Assembly: GCA_034231615.1 (NCBI GenBank)
Contig: CM067312.1
Span: 6,559,747-6,623,746 of the forward strand
DNA from: Meghimatium bilineatum
Taxonomy: Eukaryota > Mollusca > Gastropoda > Stylommatophora > Philomycidae
Direction: 5' to 3'
Length of the DNA: 64,000 nt
Positions 1-11,300 of the stretch are shown here, piece by piece. The notes below the pieces were generated by a model. It searched no databases, was not told where the DNA came from, and saw nothing but the letters and a program-made list of their open reading frames with translations. Made by a program: the position numbers and the translations under genes. The number at the start of each line of letters is the position of its first letter. The first letter of the stretch is position 1.

Positions 1-170
1 CGTCCTGAGTCACTGTGCCTCTATGATGGGTTTGAGTCATAGGAAAAACAGTGCTGTCAGTTTCCTCCTCCCCAGTGCTGCACAGTACATCTATGGCTCC
101 CTACCAACCACAGAGGGTGCATACATATATTCAGTTAAACATGAAACACACTTCAACAACAAAATAAAAG

Positions 171-318
171 CATAATTGTATAGATGACGTGCCATGAAGC
201 TTCTCTAAGAAGATAACCTCAATATAATGGTATGTCATCCACTAAGGTTTTCTGTTTCATGGATGGTATGTCTAGTGGGCCATTGGTGAGACCCACAGAT
301 GCAACCACATGCATATAT
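171..318 (+). repeat. Dispersed repeat C, copy 1
   Basis: Homologous in reverse complement to 50765-50910. Shared landmarks: gtgccatgaagcttct, aggttttctgtttcatgg, ggtgagacccacagatgcaa. Coding capacity and family are unknown. Confidence 0.75.
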
Positions 319-465
319 CAATGAGGGAGACTTGTTGTTTTGCTGATACATATATTCTTACATATTACCTTGTGTTTTCACTCACAGATTGGATCAGTTT
401 TACTGCAGTTTTGCCTATTTTTCAGAACCATATTTGCATTCACAAAGAAGTTCCCATCCCAAACT

Positions 466-1105
466 TGTTATCACAAAGTGATACAACAACAGCATAACAT
501 ATTATCACAAAGTGATACAACAACAGCATACGTACGTGAAGCAAAGATTTCTTCAGTTTTTTCTTCTCTCGTTACCACACAGTGGTACAACAACATACGT
601 ACGTGAAGCAAAGATTTCTTCAGTTTTTTCTTCTCTCGTTACCACACAGTGGTACAACAACATACGTACGTGAAGCAAAGATTTCTTCATTTTTTCTTCT
701 CTCGTTACCACACAGTGGTACAACAACATACGTGAAGCAAAGATTTCTTCATTTTTTTCTTCTCTCGTTACCACACAGTGGTACAACAACATACGTACGT
801 GAAGCAAAGATTTCTTCATTTTTTCTTCTCTCGTTACCACACAGTGGTACAACAACATACGTGAAGCAAAGATTTCTTCATTTTTTCTTCTCTCGTTACC
901 ACACACCGGTACAACAACATACTTACGTGAAGCAAAGATTTCTTCATTTTTTCTTCTCTCGTTACCACACCGGTACAACAACATACTTACGTGAAGCAAA
1001 GATTTCTTCATTTTTTCTCTCGTTACCACACAGTGGTACAACAACATACTTACGTGAAGCAAAGATTTCTTCATTTTTTCTTCTCTTGGTAAGGTCTGCA
1101 TCATA
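466..1105. repeat. About 62-66-bp minisatellite, about 9 copies
   Basis: The unit includes cgtgaagcaaagatttcttc and ctctcgttaccacacagtgg. Each full unit holds the hairpin taccac-aca-gtggta, and often acgtacgt. Small indels between copies leave long chance open frames on both strands. Confidence 0.95.
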
Positions 1106-1467
1106 TGCTTCAGCAGAGTGGTCCTAAATACAAGATATGACAACAATTATGTGAATTTTGTCAGGCCTCACAATATCAATATATGAATTTAATAAAGAGG
1201 CATTAACCAAGCCATTCTCAAAAATAGTCCTGCGGCTTATACTAAACAGCATTACTTACCTCGGCTGATTTGACTGACCATTGGTCACTTTGCTTATATT
1301 TTGTTGTCGCCAGCAAATGAAAAGCATGGAAAATGTTGGATCAGCCAAGACAAGTGATGCTGTTTGGGATCAGCTCAAAGGACTATTCTGGAGAAATCTG
1401 TGCATTAATAATGTAAAATGCACACTGCTATCATTAATCGAGAATGCAGACATTAAATCATGTTTTT
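1106..1467. other. Intron, nothing recognised
   Basis: AT-rich sequence without recognisable repeats or coding similarity. A short open frame at 1281-1505 matches nothing I know. Confidence 0.5.
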
Positions 1468-1560
1468 TAATGTACGTTCTCAAACTCCCATCAGATCTCT
1501 TGTAGCAGGATAAGGTCTTTTTAGATTTTCAGCAAGATGTAGTCCAGGGAATGGAAACTT
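1468..1560 (-). mobile_element. SINE family A, partial (3' end)
   Basis: Reads gttctcaaactccc then gcaagatgtagtccagggaa on the plus strand, the 3' third of the family. Confidence 0.6.
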
Positions 1561-1567
1561 GCTCGCC

Positions 1568-1835
1568 ACTTATACTAATACATATATACATGTACACTTC
1601 AACATAAGTTAAGGAACACTTATACTAATACATATATACGTCAATAAGTTAAGGAACACTTATACTAATACATATATATGTCAATAAGTTAAGGAACACT
1701 TATACTAATACATATATATGTCAATAAGTTAAGGAACACTTATACTAATACATATATACGTCAATAAGTTAAGGAACACTTATACTAATACATATATAAA
1801 CATGTACACTTCAATAAGTTAAGGAACACTTTTTG
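1568..1835. repeat. 40-bp array built from the Tc1 terminus
   Basis: The unit holds aataagttaaggaacactta and tactaatacatatata, about six copies. Its gttaaggaacactt segment is the terminal sequence of the adjoining Tc1 fossil; the flanking piece supplies the rest. The outermost copies contain an extra catgtacacttcaa. Confidence 0.9.
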
Positions 1836-2084
1836 GAAGTGTGTTGAACCAAAAGAAAAGACAAAATAACATTTCAATACATAAGATGACAAGCTTAACA
1901 GTTACAATCAACACTATATTTCATGACGCCAGCACTAACATGAGTAAAATGACAGAACAGCAATCAACACAACCCTCATTTTCAATATTCATGAGAACAA
2001 AGGTCAACATTATCAGTACTGTGCATACTCCATTATTTACAATACATGCAAGTCACTACTATCACATGGAAATGATGAATTTGT

Positions 2085-2760
2085 GAATGAAACATTTGAG
2101 CACTTCCTGCCACTTATGTTGAAGTACCAGATGCAGTTCATACAGAACTGCAGGAGATTGTTGATGTTTAACTCGTCACCCAAGCTTGTCCCAAAGATAT
2201 TCTATGTGATTCATATAAAGACTGTTTGCAGGCCAATCCATTCTATTGACTTCTGCTTGTTGCATGAAAGCATTTACTCCACGAGAATGGTGTGGTATTG
2301 CATTATTATCTTGAAGGACTGCATTGTGCCCAATAACTTGTAGTGCTGGGATGGCAATTAGTGCTGGGATGGCAAGAAGCAGTAAAATCTCATCATGGTA
2401 GCGGTTATCATTCAAATTGCCAATCACATAATGACATGATAGAAAATGGGTTCTGTGGAGTAACCTAATGCCTCACCACACCATCACGGATCCCACAATA
2501 TCAACTATGTTTGAAAACTGTACCATCACTAAAGAATTCATTTTGATGCCTCAATACTCAGATTTGAACATCTGTAGGTCCCAAGACAAACCGGGACTCA
2601 TCTGTGAACATAATGTTAGCCCACTGTGCACGTAGCCAATGCATGGGCTACATACATCATGATAAGTGAGCTGCTCTGTGGGCAGCAGTAAAGTGTGGTG
2701 GGATAGTTGGACGACAAGAACAATGGTTGGCATTGTGAAGGAGATTCCAAATAGTTGATC
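2085..2760 (-). mobile_element. Tc1-like transposase fossil (catalytic part)
   Basis: The minus strand encodes, across frames, FTDESRF-like sequence near 2590-2620 and then IGNLNDNRYHDEILLLLAIP, LQDNNAIPHHSRGV and DWPANSLYMNHIEYLWD. These are the D, D and E positions of a Tc1 (DD34E) transposase. The frame is broken. A 17-bp direct duplication near 2340-2370 repeats IPALIAIPAL. Upstream coding is replaced by two arrays. The downstream terminus reads tccttaacttattg and continues into the 40-bp array. Confidence 0.8.
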
Positions 2761-3056
2761 ACTGACTACAGTGTTGATAGCATTTCTGAGGAACTCTGAT
2801 CACTGACTACAGTGTTGATAGCATTTCTGAGGAACTGTTTGATCACTGACTACAGTGTTGGTAGCATCTCTGAGGAACTGTTTGATCACTGACTACAGTG
2901 TTGGTAGCATCTCTGAGGAACTGTTTGATCACTGACTACAGTGTTGGTAGCATCTCTGAGGAACTGTTTGATCACTGACTACAGTGTTGGTAGCATCTCT
3001 GAGGAACTGTTTGATCACTGACTACAGTGTTGATAGCATTTCTCAGGAACTGTCTG
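2745..3056. repeat. 43-bp array, seven copies, in the Tc1 fossil
   Basis: The unit includes gatcactgactacagtgttg and agcatctctgaggaactg. On the minus strand it encodes VSDQTVPQR, close to the ISDQTVRNRL helix of Tc1 transposases. Confidence 0.92.
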
Positions 3057-3104
3057 ATAAAATTTGCACTTCTGATCTCTGTTGCAATACTTGCTCTTGA
3101 ATTA

Positions 3105-3476
3105 AGCAACTTTCTTGAAGTGTAGTGGCTCTAGGACAATCCCAGTCTGGGCAATCTTCTTGAAATGTAGTGGCTCTAGGACAATCCCAGTCTGAGCAAT
3201 CTTCTCAAAGTGTAGTGGCTCTAAGACAATCCCAGTCTGGTCAATCTTCTCAAAGTGTAGTGGCTCTAAGACAATCCCAGTCTGGGCAATCTTCTTGAAG
3301 TGTAGTGGCTCTAGGACAATCCCAGTCTGGTCAATCTTCTCAAAGTGTAGTGGCTCTAGGACAATCCCAGTCTGGGCAATCTTCTTGAAGTGTAGTGGCT
3401 CTAGGACAATCCCAGTCTGGGCAATCTTCTCGAAGTGTAACAGCTATAGGACGTTCACAGTCTGGGCAAAGTGTTG
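3105..3476. repeat. 45-bp array, about eight copies
   Basis: The unit includes gtgtagtggctctaggacaa and tcccagtctgggcaatctt. It is open in several frames. It adjoins the Tc1-derived array but its own source is not clear. Confidence 0.92.
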
Positions 3477-3529
3477 CTGCAGTCTGACAATAATTTAATG
3501 AGATACTGCCAGCCCCCAAGCCACATGGC

Positions 3530-3735
3530 TCTGTGGCGAAGTGGTACAGAGCGCGTCTGTGACGGCAAAGGTACCGAGTTCGTTCCTCACCACAGGCAAT
3601 TGTGCATCCGGACCGTTCAGAAAGCAATGGCAACCTACTGAACGTATTTATATTGCCTAGAAAATCACCACAGCCAACAAATGCTGGGTTGATAGCTACG
3701 TCCTGGATAGGATATGTTACCAATAAAAAAATCAA
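3530..3735 (+). mobile_element. SINE family B, tRNA-derived head
   Basis: The head has an A-box-like tggcgaagtggtacagagcg and a B-box-like gagttcgttcctc at the right spacing. The body follows: caggcaattgtgcatccgg, tatttatattgcctagaaaa, gtcctggataggatatg. The acceptor arms do not pair, so this is a SINE and not a functional tRNA. A second copy is at 5405-5625 on the other strand. Confidence 0.8.
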
Positions 3736-4189
3736 TTAACACTTTCCTGCATACGATGGCTCTTTCTTTATCCACTACAATCAGCTTTTGTCATTGAGGC
3801 ATACTGTTATGCACTGGTTATGCAGCAGTTTTGTTGCTTATGATGAAGATTTAGTGAGTATAGCTCAACATCAACACTATAGTCTGCCAAATGTATCACA
3901 CTTTTTTAAAATTAGAATATTTTGTTTCATGCTCAGACATCACTAAAACAACACCCAGATTTTAGCGTACAAGTAGCATTTTTTAAACATAATTGCTGCA
4001 ACATTAGTCACATGCTCTGCTGGTAGTCCATGCAGCAAATGTTGAATGTTGTTGCTTGACAAATGTTGAATGTTATTGCTCAAGAAATATTAATTTCATA
4101 ATAATTTGTTCTGGAATATAATTCTTTAATTTTTGTGTTTTATTTCCAGCTACTGCCTCTGATTTTTTTTGGGAAGGGTATATATAGTT
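3736..4189. other. Intron, nothing recognised
   Basis: AT-rich. A small duplication of 'acaaatgttgaatgtt' occurs near 4030-4080. Confidence 0.5.
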
Positions 4190-4712
4190 ATTTCAAGTGG
4201 CAATATATGGCTGTGAATCCTGGACAATCACCAACAAACTGAAAAATAAAATAGTAGCATTTGAGACAGGATGTTGCAGAAAAGTCCTCAGAATACCAGG
4301 GACCAAAAATACAACCAGTGTAGCCTTCAAAATGAAATGTTTATAGAATAGTCCAGAGAATACCACAGACAGCAAGAAAGACCAACCACGACATGCTAAG
4401 AAAAATCAACATTCAAGATGGCTGACTTTTAAACACCATATTAAGAAGGAAGTTAGGTTTTTTTGACCATGCGAAGAGACATGATGACATAGAAAGAGTG
4501 TTGTTGGAGGTGGTGATAGAAGGCAGTAGAGGCAGAGGCCGACCAAGACGTCGTTGGACAAGAGATATTCAGGAATGCATGCACGTTGTTAGAAGAAGCA
4601 GGACAACTTGCCAGAGACCACAGAGATTTCAGGAGATTCATGAGGAAGATTACGTTCTAGAAAGAATGTCACATGACATATATGACAGTAGTTTGCCATT
4701 GCTTTCTGAATG
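4190..4712 (+). mobile_element. RTE-like LINE 3' end
   Basis: Frames read YGCESWTITNKLKNK, GCCRKVLRIPGTK, then GSRGRGRPRRRWTRDIQECM and QRFQEIHEEDYVLERM, the standard C-terminal end of RTE-like reverse transcriptases. Only about 500 bp survive, with frameshifts, and no catalytic core is present. Confidence 0.75.
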
Positions 4713-5000
4713 ATCCTTAGCTTGTGTTTTTTAAAAATAGTTTTGAGAATCTTTCTTCTATATTAAAGTTTCTGAGGACATCTGCATTGGTTCGTCTTTC
4801 TGCCTATTATAATTTTAGGACCTTTCTATAACAATTAAAGAAACAATGTTAGTCTAAAATTATATCAATTTCATGTTTGTATCGTATTTATAATTTTTTC
4901 TAGTCATTTGTGACTTACTTATTGACTTCCCCTCAATAGAACAATTTTTCAGAAGAAATTTCTCACTTCTAAAATATCATCACAAACAATGATAGCTTAC

Positions 5001-5069
5001 TCTTTTCTTTTCCTTTCTTTCTTTGTCTCGTTCCCACTCCCATGAATCATCTGCTTCCTCTGAAGGGCT
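5001..5069 (-). CDS. THOC2: THOC2 exon 12 (last one seen; no stop)
   Basis: A 69-bp, phase 0-0 exon encoding SPSEEADDSWEWERDKERK then EKKR. The acceptor ends ctacag and the donor is gtaagc. The peptide has the acidic-then-basic character of the THOC2 tail. It has no stop codon and ends in a good donor, so at least one more exon must lie further left. I saw no convincing terminal exon in bases 1-5000. Confidence 0.72.
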
Positions 5070-5404
5070 CTGTAGATGAGGTTGACGATATTAAAGACAA
5101 TTGTCTATAGAAGTAATTGTTAAAAAATATAGATCTAAGGAGTGACTTACAATACTTTACAGATAAACCATTTGACACAATTTTTCAAATGGCAGAATAG
5201 ATGAAACTTTAAAGATGCCTATATGAAATGTTAACTCAAATTGTAAGGTGATTTGCTGTCTGCTGACCAGGTTCAAATCTCATCTGCTACATTATGATTT
5301 GTTCCTCAACATCTCTTAATAACATTCATTTACCCATAATACATCTGAAGCATGTTTCTATTTATATTTGTCATCTCACAATACATTGGCATAATGGTCC
5401 ATGC

Positions 5405-5625
5405 AGCATGAAGGCCTAATGGTTTGTAGCATATCCTATTCAGGACATTGCCACCAAGACAGGATTTTTTTAACTGTATTGATTTTCTGGACAATATAAA
5501 TATGTTTAGTATTTTACGATTGTTTTTTTCAAAAGTCCAGATGCACAATTGCCTGTGGCTGGATTTGAACACTGTACCTGGGCTATCACTGACATGCATT
5601 GTACCTCGCCGGCACAGAGCCGGAG
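5405..5625 (-). mobile_element. SINE family B, second copy
   Basis: The reverse complement aligns with 3530-3735 over most of its length: ggctctgtgccgg head, gtgttcaaatccagc B-box, then caggcaattgtgcatctgg and cctgaataggatatgc. It is diverged by substitutions and small indels. It lies 336 bp from THOC2 exon 12. Confidence 0.8.
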
Positions 5626-5694
5626 AAAAATCCTGTATTTAATTTAAATGTTTACATACTTTATAATTATATTGAAATGATCAAAAGCAACTAG

Positions 5695-6525
5695 GAATCA
5701 AATGGGTAAACAACAATACCCTGGAAGATCTCACCTTCGCAGATGATATTGCTCTACTGAGTTCAACACACCAATATCTCCAAGAAAAAAATAAAAACCC
5801 AAATTTTTTGCACAACAGATAGGCCTTCAAATAAACTAACATAAAATGAAAATCATGAACTTTACTGGCCTGACAGAATAAATTAAACTAGATGATAATA
5901 TACTAGACAACGTTTGAAATTTCGTATATTTGGGAAGCACGATAACAGCAGACGGTGATACCAACTCAGAAATCGAGACTTGAATCGCTCTCGCCTCCAA
6001 CGCCTTTAACAAACTTTCAATCATCTGGAGATCAAAGATTACAAGTAAATACATCAAACTTCAACTATTTAACGCAAATGTGATTCCATTATTAACATAT
6101 GGATGTGAAAGTTGAAAATCTACCGCAATAATGGATAAGAAGTTAGTTGCCTTCAAGAATAGATGCTTCAGAAAGATCACAAATACTAATTGGAAAGACT
6201 TCAAATCAAGCGACATACTAGGAGAGGAGACAAAACAAGAATATGTGATGAACATCATCAGAAAACATCTCTGGACATACATCAGCGGCTTACTTAGAAT
6301 GAAGGAAGACAGAATTCCACGACAAGTCTTCATATGAACACCAGACAGGAAAAGAAAACAGGGAAGACCAAAAGCAACGATCAGAAGAACATTTATGAAT
6401 GAATTATAATCAACAGGCATAAATGAACAAGACCTGCAATCATTGGCAACTGACCGACAGGCATGGAGAACTATGACATCTGCCTATGTGTCAAACTTGG
6501 CAAAAGAGGAACTGACTCACTGATA
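5695..6525 (+). mobile_element. LINE reverse transcriptase fragment
   Basis: Starts GIKWVNNNTLEDLTFADDIA, containing the FADD catalytic box. It continues through MDKKLVAFKNRCFRKITNTN to KQGRPKATIRRTFMNE and DLQSLATDRQAWRTMTSAY. Several stops and frameshifts are present. The terminal LATDRQAWRxMTSA motif recurs at about 36110-36170. Confidence 0.75.
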
Positions 6526-6592
6526 CTTTATAATTGATGTGTTGCTGTCAATGTCTGGATATACTTGTCAAAATTCATAGAGACTAGAAAAT

Positions 6593-7085
6593 ACACATGT
6601 TGGATGTCTTGGCTAATACACATGTTGGATGTCTTGGCTAATACACATGTTGGATGTCTTGGCTAATACACATGTTGGATGTCTTGGATAATACACATGT
6701 TGGATGTCTTGCCTAATACACATGTTGGATGTCTTGGATAATACACATGTTGGATGTCTTGGATAATACACATGTTGGATGTCTTGCCTAATACACAAGT
6801 TGGATGTCTTGGCTAATACACGTGTCTTGGATAATACACATGTTGGATGTCTTGCCTAATACACATGTTGGATGTCTTGGATAATACACATGTTGGATGT
6901 CTTGGATAATACACATGTTGGATGTCTTGGCTAATACACAAGTTGGATGTCTTGGCTAATACACATGTTGGATGTCTTGGCTAATACACATGTTGGATGT
7001 CTTGGCTAATACACAAGTTGGATGTCTTGGCTAATACACATGTTGGATGTCTTGGCTAATACACATGTTGGATGTCTTGGCTAAT
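6593..7085. repeat. 25-bp minisatellite, about 19 copies
   Basis: The unit is acacatgttggatgtcttgg plus ctaat, with variants ataat/ctaat and acaagttgg. One copy is shortened near 6820. Confidence 0.95.
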
Positions 7086-7254
7086 ATTGCATTTTTTTAA
7101 TGGAATTCACAAAATATGTTGACTTCAGTTGCCAAACAAATTGGTGTCAGTTGAACATACTAGCTTCACATTTCAGATTTCTACAGAAGCCTTTATAATA
7201 GACAAAACTTTTGGTACCAATTTTACAGTTTTAATATGCCACTATGAGTACCTT

Positions 7255-7500
7255 ATTCTTCTTCGTTCATTCTCAAACTCCTAAAGATTAGCAGGATGTA
7301 GTCCTGAGATTGGAATGCATTGTGTCATGGTTTACAGCTTAGTTGTGATAACTGCGCCTTTCGACCTCACAAATCCAACTTCAGCTTAGCTTCTGAGTCA
7401 CTGATCCAATATGAGATGGGACAGCCAACTCCACTCCAAAAACCCTTCGTAGTCTCTTATGAAAGGTAAACAATGTTGCTATTATTTGTTCCCCTTCCAG
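7255..7500 (-). mobile_element. SINE family A
   Basis: A full-length-looking copy. On the plus strand it runs from cttcttcgttcattctcaaa through gcaggatgtagtcctgaga, gcttagttgtgataactgcg and cttctgagtcactgat to tgttgctattatttgttcc. The element's 3' (GAA)n tail is at the left. The family occurs about nineteen times in the window. Confidence 0.8.
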
Positions 7501-7514
7501 ACTTCAGCAACACA

Positions 7515-7935
7515 TGAGCAACTATGAGTAACAAAAGAGATTTTTCTCGCAATAATGACAGTAAGGAAGTTATCATCAAACACAGAAGAAAATTAGTTAA
7601 AATAGAAATATCATTTCTATGCAGAATGCTCAAAGCAATAAGTAGAGAAAGGATCAAGAATGGAACAATCAAGAGGACAGTAGGTCTAAGATCAATACTA
7701 GGCTTCATCAGAAAATAGCAGGTCAAATAGTTTGGCAATGTCACTAGGCTACCACCAGATAGCATTGATTATATCATAAACTGATGCTGTTTAGACACAG
7801 TTGATACAAATCAGGAGATATCCACTCAAAAAAGATGGACCACAAAGATATGAAAAAAACTGTGCATGAGACTTGTATTCTGGTTTGATCCAGGAATCTC
7901 TTCATTCCCAGGCACTGCAATAGACTAAAGGGTTA
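7515..7935 (+). mobile_element. LINE 3' fragment
   Basis: Reads ISFLCRMLKAISRERIKNGT, then FIRKQQVKQFGNVTRLPPDS after a stop, equal to the 'F.RR.L..SR.DR.RN..I' and 'QLKWFGHV.R.P.D' positions of RTE-like elements. It directly follows a SINE-A copy. Confidence 0.55.
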
Positions 7936-8367
7936 CGTGAAATTGAATTGAAAATGCAGAATATGAAACAAAAGTGTAAATGTATCAGACAACATTTGTT
8001 GAAAAACTGTACAAGAGATCAATCGTGTAGGCTGAGCTGTGATTTTTGTCAATAGAAAGAGCTACCAACAGAATTCATACAAGCCTTTTGGATAATGTTT
8101 CTGATTATCCCCATACATTTCATTGGTCGGTGTTGGCAGGCGACACAAAGTATATAAATAGTGATCAATGAAAATCATAGCAATGCCCTAATCAAAAGCA
8201 TCAACATGTAAGAAGGCTGATTCTGCATTGTTTTGATTCTTCTGTTAGGTCTTATTTGGAGATTGATCATGGCTGAGCTAAAGATTGAAGATGGCCTAGG
8301 ACCATTTAGAAAACAAACAACACTCAGCAGATAGGAATCAGAATACAGGTAAGAGACAAATCCAGAA
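7936..8367. other. Intron, nothing recognised
   Basis: Unique-looking AT-rich sequence before the 3.9-kb satellite. Confidence 0.45.
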
Positions 8368-11300
8368 TTTGATTGCTGGAACAAAGACTGATAAATATTC
8401 AGATTCTGATTGCTGGAACAAAGACTGATAAACATTCAGATTCTGATTGTCTGATTGCTGGAACAAAGACTGATAAACATTCAGATTCTGATTGCTGGAA
8501 CAAAGACTGATAAATATTCAGATTCTGATTGCTGGAACAAAGACTGATAAACATTCATATTCTGATTGCCTGATTGCTGGAACAAAGACTGATAAATATT
8601 CAGATTCTGATTGCTGGAACAAAGACTGATAAACATTCAGATTCTGATTGTCTGATTGCTGGAACAAAGACTGATAAACATTCAGATTCTGATTGCTGGA
8701 ACAAAGACTGATAAACATTCAGATTCTGATTGCTGGAACAAAGACTGATAAATATTCAGATTCTGATTGCTGGAACAAAGACTGATAAACATTCATATTC
8801 TGATTGCCTGATTGCTGGAATAAAGACTGATAAATATTCAGATTCTGATTGCTGGAACAAAGACTGATAAACATTCAGATTCTGATTGCCTGATTGCTGG
8901 AACAAAGACTGATAAACATTCAGATTCTGATTGCTGGAACAAAGACTGATAAACATTCAGATTCTGATTGTCTGATTGCTGGAACAAAGACTGATAAACA
9001 TTCAGATTCTGATTGCTGGAACAAAGACTGATAAACATTCAGATTCTGATTGTCTGATTGCTGGAACAAAGACTGATAAACATTCACATTCTGATTGCCT
9101 GATTGCTGGAACAAAGACTGATAAACATTCAGATTCTGATTGCTGGAACAAAGACTGATAAACATTCAGATTCTGATTGCCTGATTGCTGGAACAAAGAC
9201 TGATAAACATTCAGATTCTGATTGCTGGAACAAAGACTGATAAACATTCACATTCTGATTGCTGGAACAAAGACTGATAAACATTCAGATTCTGATTGCT
9301 GGAACAAAGACTGATAAACATTCAGATTCTGATTGCTGGAACAAAGACTGATAAACATTCAGATTCTGATTGTCTGATTGCTGGAACAAAGACTGATAAA
9401 TATTCAGATTCTGATTGCTGGAACAAAGACTGATAAACATTCAGATTCTGATTGCTGGAACAAAGACTGATAAATATTCAGATTCTGATTGCTGGAACAA
9501 AGACTGATAAACATTCAGATTCTGATTGTCTGATTGCTGGAACAAAGACTGATAAACATTCAGATTCTGATTGCTGGAACAAAGACTGATAAATATTCAG
9601 ATTCTGATTGCTGGAACAAAGACTGATAAACATTCAGATTCTGATTGCTGGAACAAAGACTGATAAATATTCAGATTCTGATTGCTGGAACAAAGACTGA
9701 TAAACATTCAGATTCTGATTGTCTGATTGCTGGAACAAAGACTGATAAACATTCAGATTCTGATTGCTGGAACAAAGACTGATAAATATTCAGATTCTGA
9801 TTGCTGGAACAAAGACTGATAAACATTCAGATTCTGATTGCTGGAACAAAGACTGATAAACATTCAGATTCTGATTGCTGGAACAAAGACTGATAAACAT
9901 TCAGATTCTGATTGCTGGAACAAAGACTGATAAATATTCAGATTCTGATTGCTGGAACAAAGACTGATAAACATTCAGATTCTGATTGTCTGATTGCTGG
10001 AACAAAGACTGATAAACATTCAGATTCTGATTGCTGGAACAAAGACTGATAAACATTCATATTCTGATTGCCTGATTGCTGGAACAAAGACTGATAAATA
10101 TTCAGATTCTGATTGCTGGAACAAAGACTGATAAACATTCAGATTCTGATTGCCTGATTGCTGGAACAAAGACTGATAAATATTCAGATTCTGATTGCTG
10201 GAACAAAGACTGATAAACATTCAGATTCTGATTGTCTGATTGCTGGAACAAAGACTGATAAACATTCAGATTCTGATTGCTGGAACAAAGACTGATAAAT
10301 ATTCAGATTCTGATTGCTGGAACAAAGACTGATAAACATTCAGATTCTGATTGCTGGAACAAAGACTGATAAACATTCAGATTCTGATTGCTGGAACAAA
10401 GACTGATAAACATTCAGATTCTGATTGCCTGATTGCTGGAACAAAGACTGATAAACATTCAGATTCTGATTGCTGGAACAAAGACTGATAAACATTCAGA
10501 TTCTGATTGCTGGAACAAAGACTGATAAACATTCAGATTCTGATTGTCTGATTGCTGGAACAAAGACTGATAAATATTCAGATTCTGATTGCTGGAACAA
10601 AGACTGATAAACATTCAGATTCTGATTGTCTGATTGCTGGAACAAAGACTGATAAACATTCAGATTCTGATTGCTGGAACAAAGACTGATAAACATTCAG
10701 ATTCTGATTGCTGGAACAAAGACTGATAAACATTCAGATTCTGATTGTCTGATTGCTGGAACAAAGACTGATAAACATTCAGATTCTGATTGTCTGATTG
10801 CTGGAACAAAGACTGATAAACATTCAGATTCTGATTGTCTGATTGCTGGAACAAAGACTGATAAACATTCAGATTCTGATTGCTGGAACAAAGACTGATA
10901 AACATTCAGATTCTGATTGCTGGAACAAAGACTGATAAACATTCAGATTCTGATTGTCTGATTGCTGGAACAAAGACTGATAAACATTCAGATTCTGATT
11001 GCTGGAACAAAGACTGATAAACATTCAGATTCTGATTGCTGGAACAAAGACTGATAAACATTCAGATTCTGATTGTCTGATTGCTGGAACAAAGACTGAT
11101 AAACATTCAGATTCTGATTGCTGGAACAAAGACTGATAAACATTCAGATTCTGATTGTCTGATTGCTGGAACAAAGACTGATAAATATTCAGATTCTGAT
11201 TGCTGGAACAAAGACTGATAAACATTCAGATTCTGATTGTCTGATTGCTGGAACAAAGACTGATAAACATTCAGATTCTGATTGCTGGAACAAAGACTGA

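Noticed and set aside
553-1146. Long open frames on both strands of the 62-66-bp array
   Set aside because: They arise from repetition of one unit without stops; no start or splice context and no protein family resemblance.
3530-3605. Possible functional tRNA gene
   Set aside because: A- and B-box-like sequences are present but acceptor arms do not pair, and the sequence continues into a body shared with the copy at 5405-5625; it is a SINE head.
3727-3770. Candidate last THOC2 exon on the minus strand (a short frame ending in a stop after an ag)
   Set aside because: The pyrimidine tract is poor and the peptide does not resemble a THOC2 terminus; it also borders a SINE.
6593-7085. Possible CRISPR array
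   Set aside because: Units are contiguous with no spacers and the context is an animal intron. The same holds for all other arrays here.
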